From Marisediminitalea lipolytica (GTDB lineage: Bacteria; Pseudomonadota; Gammaproteobacteria; Enterobacterales; Alteromonadaceae), in the NCBI RefSeq assembly GCF_001758465.1, contig NZ_MJIC01000015.1, forward strand, positions 124,001 to 188,000: 64,000 nt of DNA, written 5' to 3'. Made by a program: the position numbers and the translations under genes. Below the pieces are notes generated by a model. That model ran no database searches. It was not told the origin of the DNA and was given only the letters and a program-made list of their open reading frames with translations. The first letter of the stretch is position 1, and each line of letters begins with the position of its first letter. Of the stretch, positions 47,478 to 56,966 are shown in pieces.

Positions 47478-49012
47478 CCGTTAGCGATCACGAATACCTC
47501 AAAAAAATCCTGTTAGCCCCGGTTTATGACGTGGCGGTTAACAGTGATTTGGTATTGTTATCCCGATTAACCGCCGAACTGGGCAACGACGTTTACTTAA
47601 AGCGCGAAGACCAGCAGCCGGTTAAATCCTTTAAGTTGCGCGGTGCGTATAATCGTATCGCCAACCTCACCCCAGAGCAGGCCAACGCCGGGGTTATCGC
47701 GGCCTCTGCCGGTAATCACGCTCAGGGTGTTGCCTATGCGGCAAATATGAAAGGCATCAGCGCGACTATCGTGATGCCAGAAACTACGCCGGATATAAAG
47801 ATTGAAGCCGTACGTCGCTTTGGCGGTCAGCACGTTAATATTGTGCTGCATGGTACTAACTTTGATACCGCCAGTGCCCATGCTCGCGCTCTGAGTGCGG
47901 AGCATGGCTATACGCTGGTACCGCCGTTTGATGATCCGGATGTTATTGCCGGTCAGGGCACCATTGCCCGTGAACTGCTGGAACAAAATCCGAATCTTGA
48001 GACGCTGTTTATTGCAGTTGGTGGCGGTGGTCTGGCGGCGGGTATTGCGGTATACCTCAAGCAGTTAAAGCCGGAGATTAAGATCATTGCCGTGGAGTCT
48101 GAAGAGTCTGCGTGCTTTGTTGCGGCTAAAGAGGCTGGCCAGCCTACGAGCTTAAGCTCGGTGGGCATTTTTGCCGACGGCGTTGCGGTTAAATTAATGG
48201 GTAGCGAAACCTTCCGCCTGTGCAATCAGTACGTTGATGAGATCATGACGGTCACCAACGACGAGATTTGCGCCGCCATTAAGGATATTTTTGACGATAC
48301 CCGCGTAATCGCTGAGCCTGCTGGTGCCATGTCAGTGGCCGCTATTCGCAAGTACGTTAAGCAAACCGGCATTCAGGGCAAAAAGCTGGGTGGCATATTG
48401 TGTGGCTCTAACACCAATTTCCACACCTTACGTTATGTCTCTGAACGCTGTGAGTTAGGCGAACAGAAAGAAGCGGTGTTTGCGGTAAAAATCCCGGAAC
48501 GTCAGGGCGCCTTTAAGCAGTTTTGTGAGTGCCTGGGTGGCCGAACGATTACCGAATTTAACTACCGCTATGCCTCGCAGAACGAAGCGCACATTTTTGT
48601 GGGCATTAAACTGCGTGGTGGCCGTGCTGAATTTGATGAGCTTACCGCTGAATTAACCGACAAAGGCTATCAGTGCTTCGACTTATCGGATAACGAGCTG
48701 GCCAAGCTGCACGTACGCCATATGGTGGGTGGACGTCCGCCAACGATTCTGAACGAAGTGGTGTTTAGCTTTGAATTCCCGGAATATCCGGGCGCGCTGT
48801 TAAACTTCTTAAACACCTTAGGTGAGCGCTGGAATATTACTTTGTTCCATTACCGCAACCATGGTGCAGCAGAGGGGCTTGTGCTGGCTGGCTTTGATAT
48901 TCCGCCAGAAAGTCGCGAAGCTTTTGATGAGCATGTTACCGCGCTTAATTACACTTGTCAGGATGTCACAGACAACCCGGCTTACCGGTTCTTCTTATCA
49001 GAGCCTAAGTAA
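47474..49012 (+). CDS. ilvA: Biosynthetic threonine ammonia-lyase
   Basis: This PLP enzyme (512 aa) deaminates threonine to 2-oxobutyrate, the entry to isoleucine synthesis. The PLP lysine lies in [13 protein letters not shown], and the glycine-rich phosphate loop is VGGGGLAAG. Two ACT-like regulatory domains make up the C-terminal third (about 335-505), so feedback inhibition by isoleucine is likely. ATG overlaps the ilvD stop, and the gene ends at a strong terminator. Confidence 0.96.
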   Translation: MTVSDHEYLKKILLAPVYDVAVNSDLVLLSRLTAELGNDVYLKREDQQPVKSFKLRGAYNRIANLTPEQANAGVIAASAGNHAQGVAYAANMKGISATIVMPETTPDIKIEAVRRFGGQHVNIVLHGTNFDTASAHARALSAEHGYTLVPPFDDPDVIAGQGTIARELLEQNPNLETLFIAVGGGGLAAGIAVYLKQLKPEIKIIAVESEESACFVAAKEAGQPTSLSSVGIFADGVAVKLMGSETFRLCNQYVDEIMTVTNDEICAAIKDIFDDTRVIAEPAGAMSVAAIRKYVKQTGIQGKKLGGILCGSNTNFHTLRYVSERCELGEQKEAVFAVKIPERQGAFKQFCECLGGRTITEFNYRYASQNEAHIFVGIKLRGGRAEFDELTAELTDKGYQCFDLSDNELAKLHVRHMVGGRPPTILNEVVFSFEFPEYPGALLNFLNTLGERWNITLFHYRNHGAAEGLVLAGFDIPPESREAFDEHVTALNYTCQDVTDNPAYRFFLSEPK

Positions 49013-49017
49013 CGTAA

Positions 49018-49044
49018 AAACACCCGGCAACAGCCGGGTGTTTT
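49018..49044 (+). terminator. Terminator of ilvEDA
   Basis: CACCCGGC pairs with GCCGGGTG around AACA, extended by A/T pairs and followed by TTTT, a few bases after the ilvA stop. Confidence 0.92.
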
Positions 49045-49146
49045 GTTTCTGGCCAGCACCAGCCCGTAATCGTGATGTATAAAAAATAGCCAGTCTGCGC
49101 TCACCACTCTATACTAAACCCAATTACTGTTCATAAGGAGTGTGAC

Positions 49147-49518
49147 ATGTTTTATCCCTTCTCTTTGCCCCCAATGGCCTGGCAACTGCCGCTTAGTGGC
49201 GATGTAAAAGACATCTCGCCTATGACCAACTGGTTTTCGCCTCAGTACGAAATTAATATTGCCGGCAACGCTGCATTGGAAAAGCAGGTGATCACCAAAG
49301 TGGCCAGCTATGGTAAACAACTGGGTAAACTCACCAGTGCGGTGCTGGAACTCGCCGATGGTGAGCCTGGTGAAGCAGTAGAGGCACTGCGTACATTGGC
49401 TAAAGATATTGAGGCGTTAAAAAACAAAACCTTGTTGGAAAGCGTTGAAGCTGATTTATTCAGACTTAAGAATCAGGATCTTGCTGCCTATAATGCGTTA
49501 CTAAAACGGTTAGTCTGA
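49147..49518 (+). CDS. Small hypothetical protein
   Basis: This is a 123-aa soluble protein. Its first 45 residues are rich in Pro, Trp and Phe (MFYPFSLPPMAWQLPLSG), and the rest is helical with leucine spacing (LGKLTSAVLELADGEPGEA, LESVEADLFRLKNQDLAAY). No family was recognised. The ribosome site AAGGAG at 49135-49140 supports the ATG. It is separate from ilvA, lying beyond that operon's terminator. Confidence 0.65.
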   Translation: MFYPFSLPPMAWQLPLSGDVKDISPMTNWFSPQYEINIAGNAALEKQVITKVASYGKQLGKLTSAVLELADGEPGEAVEALRTLAKDIEALKNKTLLESVEADLFRLKNQDLAAYNALLKRLV

Positions 49519-49618
49519 CCTTATGGCTACAGCAAAAATGAACCTGTTTCGCCTTTTATGGTCTTTTAAGGCACTATATAGCGAAGATGCGATGTAACCC
49601 CCCCGCAGGAGAAACCAG

Positions 49619-50035
49619 GTGGTAGTAGGTGATTTTGGCAAGCTCATTGCTTTAGTACGCAATTTAATGATGGCAAAACTGGATGACGCGCTAAAAGCGT
49701 ATGATTTAACGTCGTCGCAGTATGGTGTCCTGAAAACCATTGTCGAAAGTAAAGCCGATACGCTGGCGACATTATGCGAAACCATGCAGCACGATAAAGG
49801 TGCTATGAGCCGAATTCTGAGTCGTATGGAAGAGAAATCCCTTATCGTGCGGAAACCCTGTCCTGACGATGGCCGTGCTTTTAAACTGGCCTTGTCCGAC
49901 AAAGCTCTGGCGCTTTATCCGCAAACGGTAGAGTTAGTCGAAGAGATTTATGGTCAGGCTCTCAAAGGCGCTGAACCAGCCGAACGTGAGCAATTTTTTA
50001 GTGTACTCGAAAAGTGCCGGGATAATCTGAGCTAA
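49619..50035 (+). CDS. MarR-family transcriptional regulator
   Basis: This is a 138-aa winged-helix regulator. The DNA-binding part (about 40-95) includes YDLTSSQYGVLKTIVESKADTLATLCETMQHDKGAMSRILSRME followed by the basic wing KSLIVRKPCPDDGRAFKLALS. It has a GTG start at 49619, with CAGGAG 7 bp upstream. The next gene is a kinase-like protein, and the 98-bp gap between them carries two TTGCCYAGTCAA sites that are probable MarR-type operators. It therefore probably represses or tunes the downstream gene; the ligand is unknown. Confidence 0.85.
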   Translation: MVVGDFGKLIALVRNLMMAKLDDALKAYDLTSSQYGVLKTIVESKADTLATLCETMQHDKGAMSRILSRMEEKSLIVRKPCPDDGRAFKLALSDKALALYPQTVELVEEIYGQALKGAEPAEREQFFSVLEKCRDNLS

Positions 50036-50061
50036 CTTTACCGCCAGAATTTGTAAAATCA

Positions 50062-50125
50062 TCTCAATATAGTTGCCCAGTCAATTAAATTTGTTACTGT
50101 GCTTGCCTAGTCAACTATATTGAGA
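50062..50125. promoter_or_regulatory. Double MarR-type operator flanked by a 14-bp inverted repeat
   Basis: TTGCCCAGTCAA (50073-50084) and TTGCCTAGTCAA (50103-50114) are direct repeats 30 bp apart, about three DNA turns. Each has the TTG-N6-CAA form of MarR-family operators. A perfect 14-bp inverted repeat, TCTCAATATAGTTG (50062-50075) and CAACTATATTGAGA (50112-50125), encloses them. Its right arm runs into the GAGAGG ribosome site of the next gene, so an RNA hairpin could also hide that site. Confidence 0.65.
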
Positions 50126-50133
50126 GGATTGTT

Positions 50134-50877
50134 GTGCAAGTTGTTATTGATTCCCTTTGTGCGGCCATTCCGGGTCATGAATTTAGCCCGGCATGTTTAC
50201 AGGTTTTGCATCAGGGGAGGTTTGCCAATGCCGTGGTGTATCTATATCAGGATGCGCAGTATTGTCTGGTCATCAAGGACTTTTCGTCCCGCCACTGGCT
50301 GGTCAGAAAAACAATCGGACGTCTGTCGGTTAACCAGGAATATAAAACTATCAGTCAGTTAAAGCATATTGATGGCATTACACCAGATTGCTACCGCCTG
50401 TCTGATTGCAGCATAGCTTATCAACATATAGCGGGTCAGACGCTGAGTCATTTTGCTAAAAACGGCGACAAGCTGGAACCGGCATTCTTTTATCAGCTTG
50501 AGAACACCATTAAGGCTATGCATGACAACGGTCGGGTGCATTTGGATCTGCGCAATATGGGCAACATTCTGGTGGACGAGAATGGCAATCCGGCTCTGAT
50601 TGATTTTCAGTCAAGTATCCAGTGGCGCCGGTTTCCACAGTGGTTACAGAAGTTTATGCGCTACGCCGATATTACCGGCGCTTATAAGGCCTGGGACCGG
50701 TATGGCACCACACCGTTACCCGCACACAAAAAGCGTTTTTTAACGCGCTACAACAAAACCCGAAAACTATGGGTTTTCAAAGGTTACCCCATTCACCGCA
50801 TGCAGGTGAGGTTGCAGGGGTTAGCCGCTAATGTGATGGCGCTGGATATTGTCAGAAACCTGATGGATAAGTTTTAA
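50134..50877 (+). CDS. Kinase-like protein, LPS (Kdo/WaaP) kinase type
   Basis: This 247-aa protein has a small-kinase fold. The probable ATP lysine is in CLVIKDFSSRHWLVR, the catalytic loop is HLDLRNMGNILVD, and the metal aspartate is in ALIDFQSS. The pattern fits the lipopolysaccharide-kinase/RIO-like group, which phosphorylates envelope sugars or lipids. GTG 50134 has GAGAGG 6 bp upstream. It is controlled by the dyad region and MarR-type gene just upstream. The phosphorylated substrate is unknown. Confidence 0.7.
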   Translation: MQVVIDSLCAAIPGHEFSPACLQVLHQGRFANAVVYLYQDAQYCLVIKDFSSRHWLVRKTIGRLSVNQEYKTISQLKHIDGITPDCYRLSDCSIAYQHIAGQTLSHFAKNGDKLEPAFFYQLENTIKAMHDNGRVHLDLRNMGNILVDENGNPALIDFQSSIQWRRFPQWLQKFMRYADITGAYKAWDRYGTTPLPAHKKRFLTRYNKTRKLWVFKGYPIHRMQVRLQGLAANVMALDIVRNLMDKF

Positions 50878-51196
50878 CCGGCCAATAAATACAAATGTTA
50901 ATGAGAATACATTATGTTAACCGCCCTGTTGTAGATAACAGGAATCGGTTTGTTCGTCGCAAGGTCAGGTGTTGGCATAAGGCGGATAAGATATTAAAAA
51001 CTGTAGTTTTTAATTATGTAAATCATGTGGATAGATTGGTTTTGCCAAGGTGGCTTGGTAACCTGACGGCCTTATTAACATCCGCAGGGGCCCTTTGTTG
51101 GTGATTTTTTAATTTGTTATTCTCACTCGCGTCTGTACTCAGGTTGTTTATGAGTAGGCACAATCATAATCCGTGTTCGAAAGAAAAAATGTAGAC
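50878..51196. other. Intergenic region after the kinase-like gene
   Basis: About 320 bp in which I find no convincing gene; a 69-codon open frame at 50895-51104 lacks a ribosome site and protein-like composition. A perfect 8-bp hairpin, TTAAAAAC/GTTTTTAA, lies near 50993-51012. Confidence 0.4.
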
Positions 51197-51598
51197 ATGA
51201 ATTCAACAGCAAAACAACAATTTGAGTCAATGGTACGCCTGGCTCAGTGGATTGATAAACACACCTGTGAACGGGGTGTGTGGTTGCTGTTGTTGTTTGT
51301 GCTTAATCTGCTGTTGATAGTAGATGGCGCTTTTAAAGATACCGGCGAACTCGCGCTGGCAATGAACGAAAGCATTCTGCTCGAACCCTTTTTCTATGCG
51401 GCACTGGCGGCATTATTGTCTGCTCCGTTACTGGCTAATCCGCTGCTCAGTGTGGTGTGCTGGTTACTTTCTCAGTTTTGTCCTGCCAAACGCGCAGGTT
51501 TGTTTTTAGCGAAATATCAATACTCAGTTACCGAGCCTTTGCCTGCCCTTCCGGTTCATCAGGCTCATGGTAGTCGTGCTCCTCCTTTCGCTATCTGA
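51197..51598 (+). CDS. Small membrane protein of unknown function
   Basis: From ATG 51197 (MNSTAKQQFESMVRLAQW) this protein has 133 aa; the frame also opens at GTG 51173. Two hydrophobic helices (GVWLLLLFVLNLLLIVDGAF and FFYAALAALLSAPLLANPLL, running into LLSVVCWLLSQF) lie between polar ends. No family was recognised. It precedes cyoA by about 100 bp on the same strand; a link to the oxidase is possible but not shown. Confidence 0.55.
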   Translation: MNSTAKQQFESMVRLAQWIDKHTCERGVWLLLLFVLNLLLIVDGAFKDTGELALAMNESILLEPFFYAALAALLSAPLLANPLLSVVCWLLSQFCPAKRAGLFLAKYQYSVTEPLPALPVHQAHGSRAPPFAI

Positions 51599-51696
51599 TT
51601 GATTACACCTGACCGTTCACCCGGTCACTAGCGCTGTAGTCGATATCTCTGTTGCGTGGAACCTACCACGTTATTTGTGTCGTTTGGGTACAAACG

Positions 51697-52644
51697 ATGA
51701 GTTACTCAACCTCTTCGCTGAGAGGAAATCTTTTGTTTATTCGTAACCTTAGTAAATGGGTATGTGCGGCTGCGCTGTTGTCTTTGACCGGCTGTAGCGG
51801 CGGCATACTGGATCCGAAAGGACAAATTGGTGCCGATGAAAAATCGCTGATTATCATCTGTACCATTTTAATGCTACTGGTTGTTATACCAGTGATCGTG
51901 ATGACATTGTATTTTGCCTGGAAATACCGCGCCGATCGTAATGAAGCCTACGAGCCAAAATGGTCTCACTCCTCCAAAATTGAGGCTATCGTTTGGACCA
52001 TTCCCATCGTTATTGTAGTGGTGCTAGGGGTAATCACCTGGCGTTCTACCCACGCACTTGACCCCTACAAGCCAATTGAAGACAAGGGGGAACACCTGAC
52101 CGTTGAAGTGGTATCACTTAATTGGAAGTGGCTGTTTATCTATCCCGAGCAAGGCATTGCTACGGTGAACGAACTGGTGTTTCCGGCCAATGTGCCGGTG
52201 GAATACAAGATTACCTCGGAAAGCACCATGAACTCGTTTTTTATTCCCCAGTTGGGTAGCCAGATTTACTCCATGGCAGGTATGGAGACCAAACTGCATC
52301 TGATTGCTAACGAACCCGGTACCTTTGACGGCTTCTCGTCTAACTACAGTGGCGCGGGCTTCTCTGGCATGAAGTTTAAAGCCATCGCCACCCCCACCAG
52401 ACAGGACTTTAACGACTGGGTTGCCAAAGTAAAAGCCGGTGGCGGCAGTCTTACGCAGCAATCTTATCCGGCCCTGGCGGAGCCCAGTGAAAACCATCCG
52501 GTGGAATATTTTGCCAACGTCTCTGACGGCTTGTTTCATTCTATCGTGATGAAGTACATGCAGGCCCACGGCGAAATGAACTACTACGAAAAACCCGAAC
52601 ATTCAGCCCATCAAATGCATTCAATGAGCGAGGCTGAGGAGTAA
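51697..52644 (+). CDS. cyoA: Cytochrome o ubiquinol oxidase subunit II
   Basis: This is a lipoprotein subunit of the proton-pumping quinol oxidase. The signal peptide ends in the lipobox LTGC. Two transmembrane helices follow (about 45-65 and 88-108), then a periplasmic cupredoxin domain that lacks the CuA ligands, as expected for a quinol oxidase. ATG 51697 gives 315 aa, as in E. coli; TTG 51733 has a better ribosome site (AGAGGA) and also gives a full signal peptide, so the start is open. It is the first gene of cyoABCDE, 2 bp before cyoB. Confidence 0.93.
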   Translation: MSYSTSSLRGNLLFIRNLSKWVCAAALLSLTGCSGGILDPKGQIGADEKSLIIICTILMLLVVIPVIVMTLYFAWKYRADRNEAYEPKWSHSSKIEAIVWTIPIVIVVVLGVITWRSTHALDPYKPIEDKGEHLTVEVVSLNWKWLFIYPEQGIATVNELVFPANVPVEYKITSESTMNSFFIPQLGSQIYSMAGMETKLHLIANEPGTFDGFSSNYSGAGFSGMKFKAIATPTRQDFNDWVAKVKAGGGSLTQQSYPALAEPSENHPVEYFANVSDGLFHSIVMKYMQAHGEMNYYEKPEHSAHQMHSMSEAEE

Positions 52645-52646
52645 GC

Positions 52647-54635
52647 ATGTCGATTTTTGGAAAACTCACACTTGAATCGGTGCCCTACCATGAGCCGATT
52701 ATTATGGTTACCCTTGCAGTGGTAGCCGTTGTGGGTCTGGTGATTGCCGGGCTCATTACCAAATACAAGCAATGGAGCGTACTCTGGCATGACTGGATCA
52801 CCTCTATTGACCATAAACGCTTAGGCATCATGTACATTGTGCTGGCCCTGGTGATGCTGGTACGCGGCTTTGCCGATGCCATTATGATGCGTTCACAACT
52901 GGCGTTGGCAACTAACGGCGCAGCAGGTTATTTGCCGCCGGAACACTACGACCAAATCTTCTCGGCCCACGGTGTGATCATGATTATCTTTATGGCCATG
53001 CCGTTTATGATTGGACTGATGAATATTATTGTGCCGCTGCAAGTTGGGGCACGGGATGTTGCGTTTCCGTTTTTGAACAACCTGAGCTTCTGGCTTACTG
53101 CTGGCGGTGCCATTCTGATCAATATCTCGCTGGCCGTAGGTGAGTTTGCCCGCACCGGCTGGGTAGCTTACCCACCATTATCAGAGTTGGCTTACAGTCC
53201 CGGCGTGGGGGTGGACTATTACATATGGGCCTTGCAGCTCTCGGGGATGGGCACGCTGTTAACCGCGGTCAACTTTTTGGTTACCGTGTTTAAGATGCGT
53301 GCACCGGGCATGCGCTTAATGCAAATGCCAATTTTTACCTGGACCTGTACCTGGGCCAATATTCTGGTTGCGGCGTCGTTCCCCATTTTAACTGCCGTGC
53401 TGGCCATGCTGACACTGGACCGTTACTTAGGCTTCCATTTCTTCACTAACGAAGCTGGCGGTAACGCCATGATGTACATCAACCTGTTCTGGGCGTGGGG
53501 ACATCCTGAGGTGTATATCTTAATTCTCCCTGCCTTTGGTATTTTCTCTGAGGTTATCTCTACCTTTACCGGTAAGCGGTTATTTGGCTATAAGTCTATG
53601 GTTTACGCCAGTGGCGCTATCTCCATTCTGGGCTTTATCGTGTGGCTGCACCATTTCTTTACCATGGGTTCAAGTGCCAATGTGAATGCCTTCTTTGGGG
53701 TGATGACCATGATCATTGCGGTACCCACCGGCGCTAAGTTGTTTAACTGGTTATTTACCATGTACCGCGGTCGGTTGCGGATTACCGTGCCGGTGCTCTG
53801 GACCATCGGTTTTATGGTGACCTTCACCATTGGCGGTATGACCGGTGTGTTACTGGCTATCCCCGGTGCAGACTACGTGCTGCACAACAGCTTATTTCTG
53901 ATTGCGCACTTCCATAACACTATTCTGGGGGGCGCCGTGTTTGGCTACTTTGCCGGCTTTAACTACTGGTTCCCTAAAGCCATGGGTTTCAAGCTCCATG
54001 AAGGCTGGGGCAAAGCCTCGTTCTGGTGCTGGCTGGTAGGTTTCTTTGTGGCCTTTATGCCGTTATATGTGCTTGGCTTCCTCGGCATGACCCGTCGACT
54101 GAATCACACCAATAATCCGGAGTGGAACCTGTGGCTTTACATAGCTGCGGTCGGCGGTGTGATTATCATGTTTGGTATTATCTTCCAATTCATTCAACTG
54201 TACGTCAGCTTTAAGGAGCGTAAACAGCTTAAAGATACCACCGGCGATCCGTGGAATGGTCACACTCTGGAATGGTCGACCGCCTCACCACCGCAATTTT
54301 ATAACTTTGGTCATATCCCAACGGTGCATGACATTGATGCCTGGACCGATATGAAAGAAAAAGGTATCGCGTACAAATTACTCGACAAATACCTGCCTAT
54401 TCACATGCCTAAAAATACCTCGGCAGGTGTGCTGATGAGTCTGGGCTTCACCGGTTTTGGTTTTGCCATGATCTGGCACATCTGGTGGCTGGCGATTGTG
54501 GGCCTGGTGTTCGCTATTGGTGTGTACATTAAGCGCTGCTACAGCCGCGATGTCGATTACTTTGTGATGCCAGAAGAAGTGCATGAAATTGAACAAGCCC
54601 ATGCTGCTGCGGCGGCCAAGGAGGTGACTGCATGA
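52647..54635 (+). CDS. cyoB: Cytochrome o ubiquinol oxidase subunit I
   Basis: This is the catalytic subunit (662 aa), a haem-copper oxidase with about 15 membrane helices. It holds low-spin haem b and the binuclear haem o3-CuB centre. [15 protein letters not shown] contains the His-Tyr-linked CuB ligand, and HHFFTMG and HFHNTILGG supply the remaining histidines. The length is that of E. coli CyoB. It overlaps cyoC by 4 bp. It reduces O2 to water with ubiquinol and pumps protons. Confidence 0.97.
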   Translation: MSIFGKLTLESVPYHEPIIMVTLAVVAVVGLVIAGLITKYKQWSVLWHDWITSIDHKRLGIMYIVLALVMLVRGFADAIMMRSQLALATNGAAGYLPPEHYDQIFSAHGVIMIIFMAMPFMIGLMNIIVPLQVGARDVAFPFLNNLSFWLTAGGAILINISLAVGEFARTGWVAYPPLSELAYSPGVGVDYYIWALQLSGMGTLLTAVNFLVTVFKMRAPGMRLMQMPIFTWTCTWANILVAASFPILTAVLAMLTLDRYLGFHFFTNEAGGNAMMYINLFWAWGHPEVYILILPAFGIFSEVISTFTGKRLFGYKSMVYASGAISILGFIVWLHHFFTMGSSANVNAFFGVMTMIIAVPTGAKLFNWLFTMYRGRLRITVPVLWTIGFMVTFTIGGMTGVLLAIPGADYVLHNSLFLIAHFHNTILGGAVFGYFAGFNYWFPKAMGFKLHEGWGKASFWCWLVGFFVAFMPLYVLGFLGMTRRLNHTNNPEWNLWLYIAAVGGVIIMFGIIFQFIQLYVSFKERKQLKDTTGDPWNGHTLEWSTASPPQFYNFGHIPTVHDIDAWTDMKEKGIAYKLLDKYLPIHMPKNTSAGVLMSLGFTGFGFAMIWHIWWLAIVGLVFAIGVYIKRCYSRDVDYFVMPEEVHEIEQAHAAAAAKEVTA

Positions 54636-55252
54636 ATACCGCAGCCAATTATTTAACCCCGGATGCTGCTGTGCATGAACATGGCGGCCACGAGGAACAC
54701 ACCAGCCACAGCGTATTTGGCTTTTGGCTGTACCTGATGACCGACTGTTTGTTGTTTGCGTCGTTCTTCGCAACCTACGCAGTATTGTACATGAACACCG
54801 CTGGTGGCGTGTCAGGTAAGGATATTTTTGAACTGGACTATGTGGCCATAGAAACCGCTGCGCTACTGTTATCCAGTATTACTTTTGGCTTTGCCATGAT
54901 CACCGCCCAGGGGCAAAAGCAACGTGCCACGCTTGGCTGGCTGCTCGTGACTTTTGCTTTTGGTGCGGTGTTTATCGGCATGGAAATTAATGAGTTTCAT
55001 CACCTGATCGCTGAAGGGTACGGCCCGCAAAAAAGCGCCTTTTTAAGTGCGTTTTTCTCGCTGGTGGGGTTACACGGTTTACACGTTACTGCCGGACTTA
55101 TCTGGATGACGGTGATGATGATTGAAGTGGTGCGCCGCGGATTGGGCCATCAAACCGTCACGCGCCTGAGCTGTCTTAGCCTGTTCTGGCACTTTCTGGA
55201 CATTGTCTGGATTTGTGTATTTACCGTGGTTTACTTAATGGGAGCGATGTAA
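54632..55252 (+). CDS. cyoC: Cytochrome o ubiquinol oxidase subunit III
   Basis: This is a five-helix membrane subunit (206 aa). The N-terminus is His-rich ([13 protein letters not shown]), followed by [24 protein letters not shown], the typical subunit III start. Helices include [15 protein letters not shown] and [20 protein letters not shown]. It overlaps cyoB by 4 bp and cyoD by 1 bp. Confidence 0.95.
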   Translation: MNTAANYLTPDAAVHEHGGHEEHTSHSVFGFWLYLMTDCLLFASFFATYAVLYMNTAGGVSGKDIFELDYVAIETAALLLSSITFGFAMITAQGQKQRATLGWLLVTFAFGAVFIGMEINEFHHLIAEGYGPQKSAFLSAFFSLVGLHGLHVTAGLIWMTVMMIEVVRRGLGHQTVTRLSCLSLFWHFLDIVWICVFTVVYLMGAM

Positions 55253-55608
55253 TGAGTCACAGCGAATCACATATTGTGGGGCAGCACACGGCTGCCCATG
55301 CCGACCATGGTCATGGCGACGTTAAATCTTACCTGATTGGCTTTGTATTATCCGTTATCTTAACGGTAATCCCGTTCTGGGCAGTCATGAATGGCGGGTT
55401 CAGCAAAGGCACCCTGCTCTGGACCATAGTTACTCTGGCGATAGTGCAAATCTGGGTGCATTTGAAATACTTTTTGCACCTTAACTTCACTACTGAAGAT
55501 GGCAAAGCCAGTACATTTTCGTTTTTGTTCAGCGCCGTTATTATCGTGATGGTGGTTGGCTTATCGGTTTGGATCATCTACGAATCCAACGCAATGATGA
55601 TGTACTGA
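55252..55608 (+). CDS. cyoD: Cytochrome o ubiquinol oxidase subunit IV
   Basis: This is a small assembly subunit (118 aa) with three membrane helices and a His-rich cytoplasmic N-terminus ([12 protein letters not shown]). I place the start at ATG 55252 ([10 protein letters not shown]), overlapping the cyoC stop in TAATG; the frame extends further upstream only inside cyoC. The motif [13 protein letters not shown] is characteristic of CyoD. Confidence 0.94.
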   Translation: MSHSESHIVGQHTAAHADHGHGDVKSYLIGFVLSVILTVIPFWAVMNGGFSKGTLLWTIVTLAIVQIWVHLKYFLHLNFTTEDGKASTFSFLFSAVIIVMVVGLSVWIIYESNAMMMY

Positions 55609-55616
55609 GGCCGGTT

Positions 55617-56516
55617 ATGAGTCAGCATCTGCGTCGTTATTTTCACCGCTATGTGCAGGTTACCAAGCCTGGCATTATTATGGGTAATCTGATTGCCACC
55701 ACGGGCGGATTTTTACTGGCTTCCCGGGGCAATATCGATGGCGTTTTGATGCTGGCTACCCTGCTGGGTATTTCTCTGGTAGTGGCCTCTGGTTGTGCCA
55801 TAAACAACGGCATCGACCGCGATATCGACAGCCGCATGCAACGCACCCGTTCACGGGTAACAGTAACCGGGGAAATGTCACTGTCAGCAGCGTTTGCTCA
55901 CGGTGTTGTGCTCGGTATTGCAGGTTTTACCCTGCTGGCGTTGTATACCACTGCCGCAGCGGTGGCCTTTGCCATACTTGGTTATGTGGTATACGTGGGC
56001 ATTTACAGCCTGTATATGAAGCGCAATTCGGTGTATGGCACGTTGGTGGGGAGCTTATCCGGCGCGGTGCCGCCGGTGGTAGGGTACTGTGCTGTAAGCG
56101 GACAATTCGACAGCGGCGCGGCAATTTTGCTGCTGATGTTTTGCCTGTGGCAAATGCCCCACTCCTATGCCATTGGAATTTTCCGTTATGACGATTACAA
56201 GGCGGCTGGAATTCCGGTGTTGCCGGTAGCTCAGGGTATTACCAAAGCCAAACATCATATTGTGATCTACATTGCGGTGTATGCACTGGTAACCCTGCTG
56301 CTACCAATCAACGGGTATACTGGCATAGCCTTTATGGCTGTTGCCGCCACCACCAGTTTATGGTGGCTGTATCTGGCGCTAAAAGGGTACCAGGCGCAAA
56401 CCGATACTGTAGTGTGGGCTCGCAAAGTGTTTGGCTATTCTATTTTAAATATCACTCTGCTCAGCATTACCATGGCACTGGATTACCACACTATAGTAAT
56501 GCCGGTGTTTGGTTAG
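55617..56516 (+). CDS. cyoE: Protohaem IX farnesyltransferase (haem O synthase)
   Basis: This UbiA-type membrane prenyltransferase (299 aa) makes haem O for the oxidase. The first conserved motif is [18 protein letters not shown] (DxxxD), and the second aspartate-rich region is [18 protein letters not shown] start at ATG 55617 ([15 protein letters not shown]), 8 bp after the cyoD stop. It is the last gene of the operon. No clear terminator was found before the AT-rich region that follows. Confidence 0.95.
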   Translation: MSQHLRRYFHRYVQVTKPGIIMGNLIATTGGFLLASRGNIDGVLMLATLLGISLVVASGCAINNGIDRDIDSRMQRTRSRVTVTGEMSLSAAFAHGVVLGIAGFTLLALYTTAAAVAFAILGYVVYVGIYSLYMKRNSVYGTLVGSLSGAVPPVVGYCAVSGQFDSGAAILLLMFCLWQMPHSYAIGIFRYDDYKAAGIPVLPVAQGITKAKHHIVIYIAVYALVTLLLPINGYTGIAFMAVAATTSLWWLYLALKGYQAQTDTVVWARKVFGYSILNITLLSITMALDYHTIVMPVFG

Positions 56517-56966
56517 ATTGAGTAGTGGATTAACGGCTTTTGTGAGTGTGGGGGCAAAATTCTAAGTTAAGGTTTAATATCTCTTACTTTATTAATTTGA
56601 CTGATCAAAACGGAGGAAAATTAGTTAAATAATCAAACCTAATCGTTTATCGAGGCTGATTGTGTCAGTCCATTTTTATGGGACGTTTTGAACTTAATAG
56701 ATTCTCTACCCTGAAAGACAGAGAGACTATTTTCGTGAAGATAAGCCTTTTCGAAATTTTTGGGTTTTCACACATTCTACATGACTAACTTAACAAAAAA
56801 TTGACATTGCCAAATTAACCAACTAAAAATGATTCGGGTTTGCCTAAAATTAGAACAATTGATTTATTAGGGCACTGCCACACATTTATAATGGGCAGGG
56901 AAAAATGTAAGGTAATTTTGTGTAGGCAAGGCTGCAGCTTTAAAAAGAATGAATTAAGGAAGATTG
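56517..56966. other. AT-rich intergenic region at the island boundary
   Basis: About 450 bp with a sharp rise in A+T compared with cyoE and no convincing gene. It holds a good promoter candidate at 56801-56829 and may mark the left edge of an acquired segment. Confidence 0.5.
56801..56829 (+). promoter_or_regulatory. Candidate promoter for the metzincin gene
   Basis: A consensus -35, TTGACA (56801-56806), is followed after 17 bp by TAAAAA (56824-56829). The leader to the ATG is about 130 bp. Confidence 0.45.

Noticed and set aside
50895-51104. 69-codon frame in the gap after the kinase-like gene
   Set aside because: It has a weak start context and no recognisable segments; the AT-rich spacer explains it by chance.
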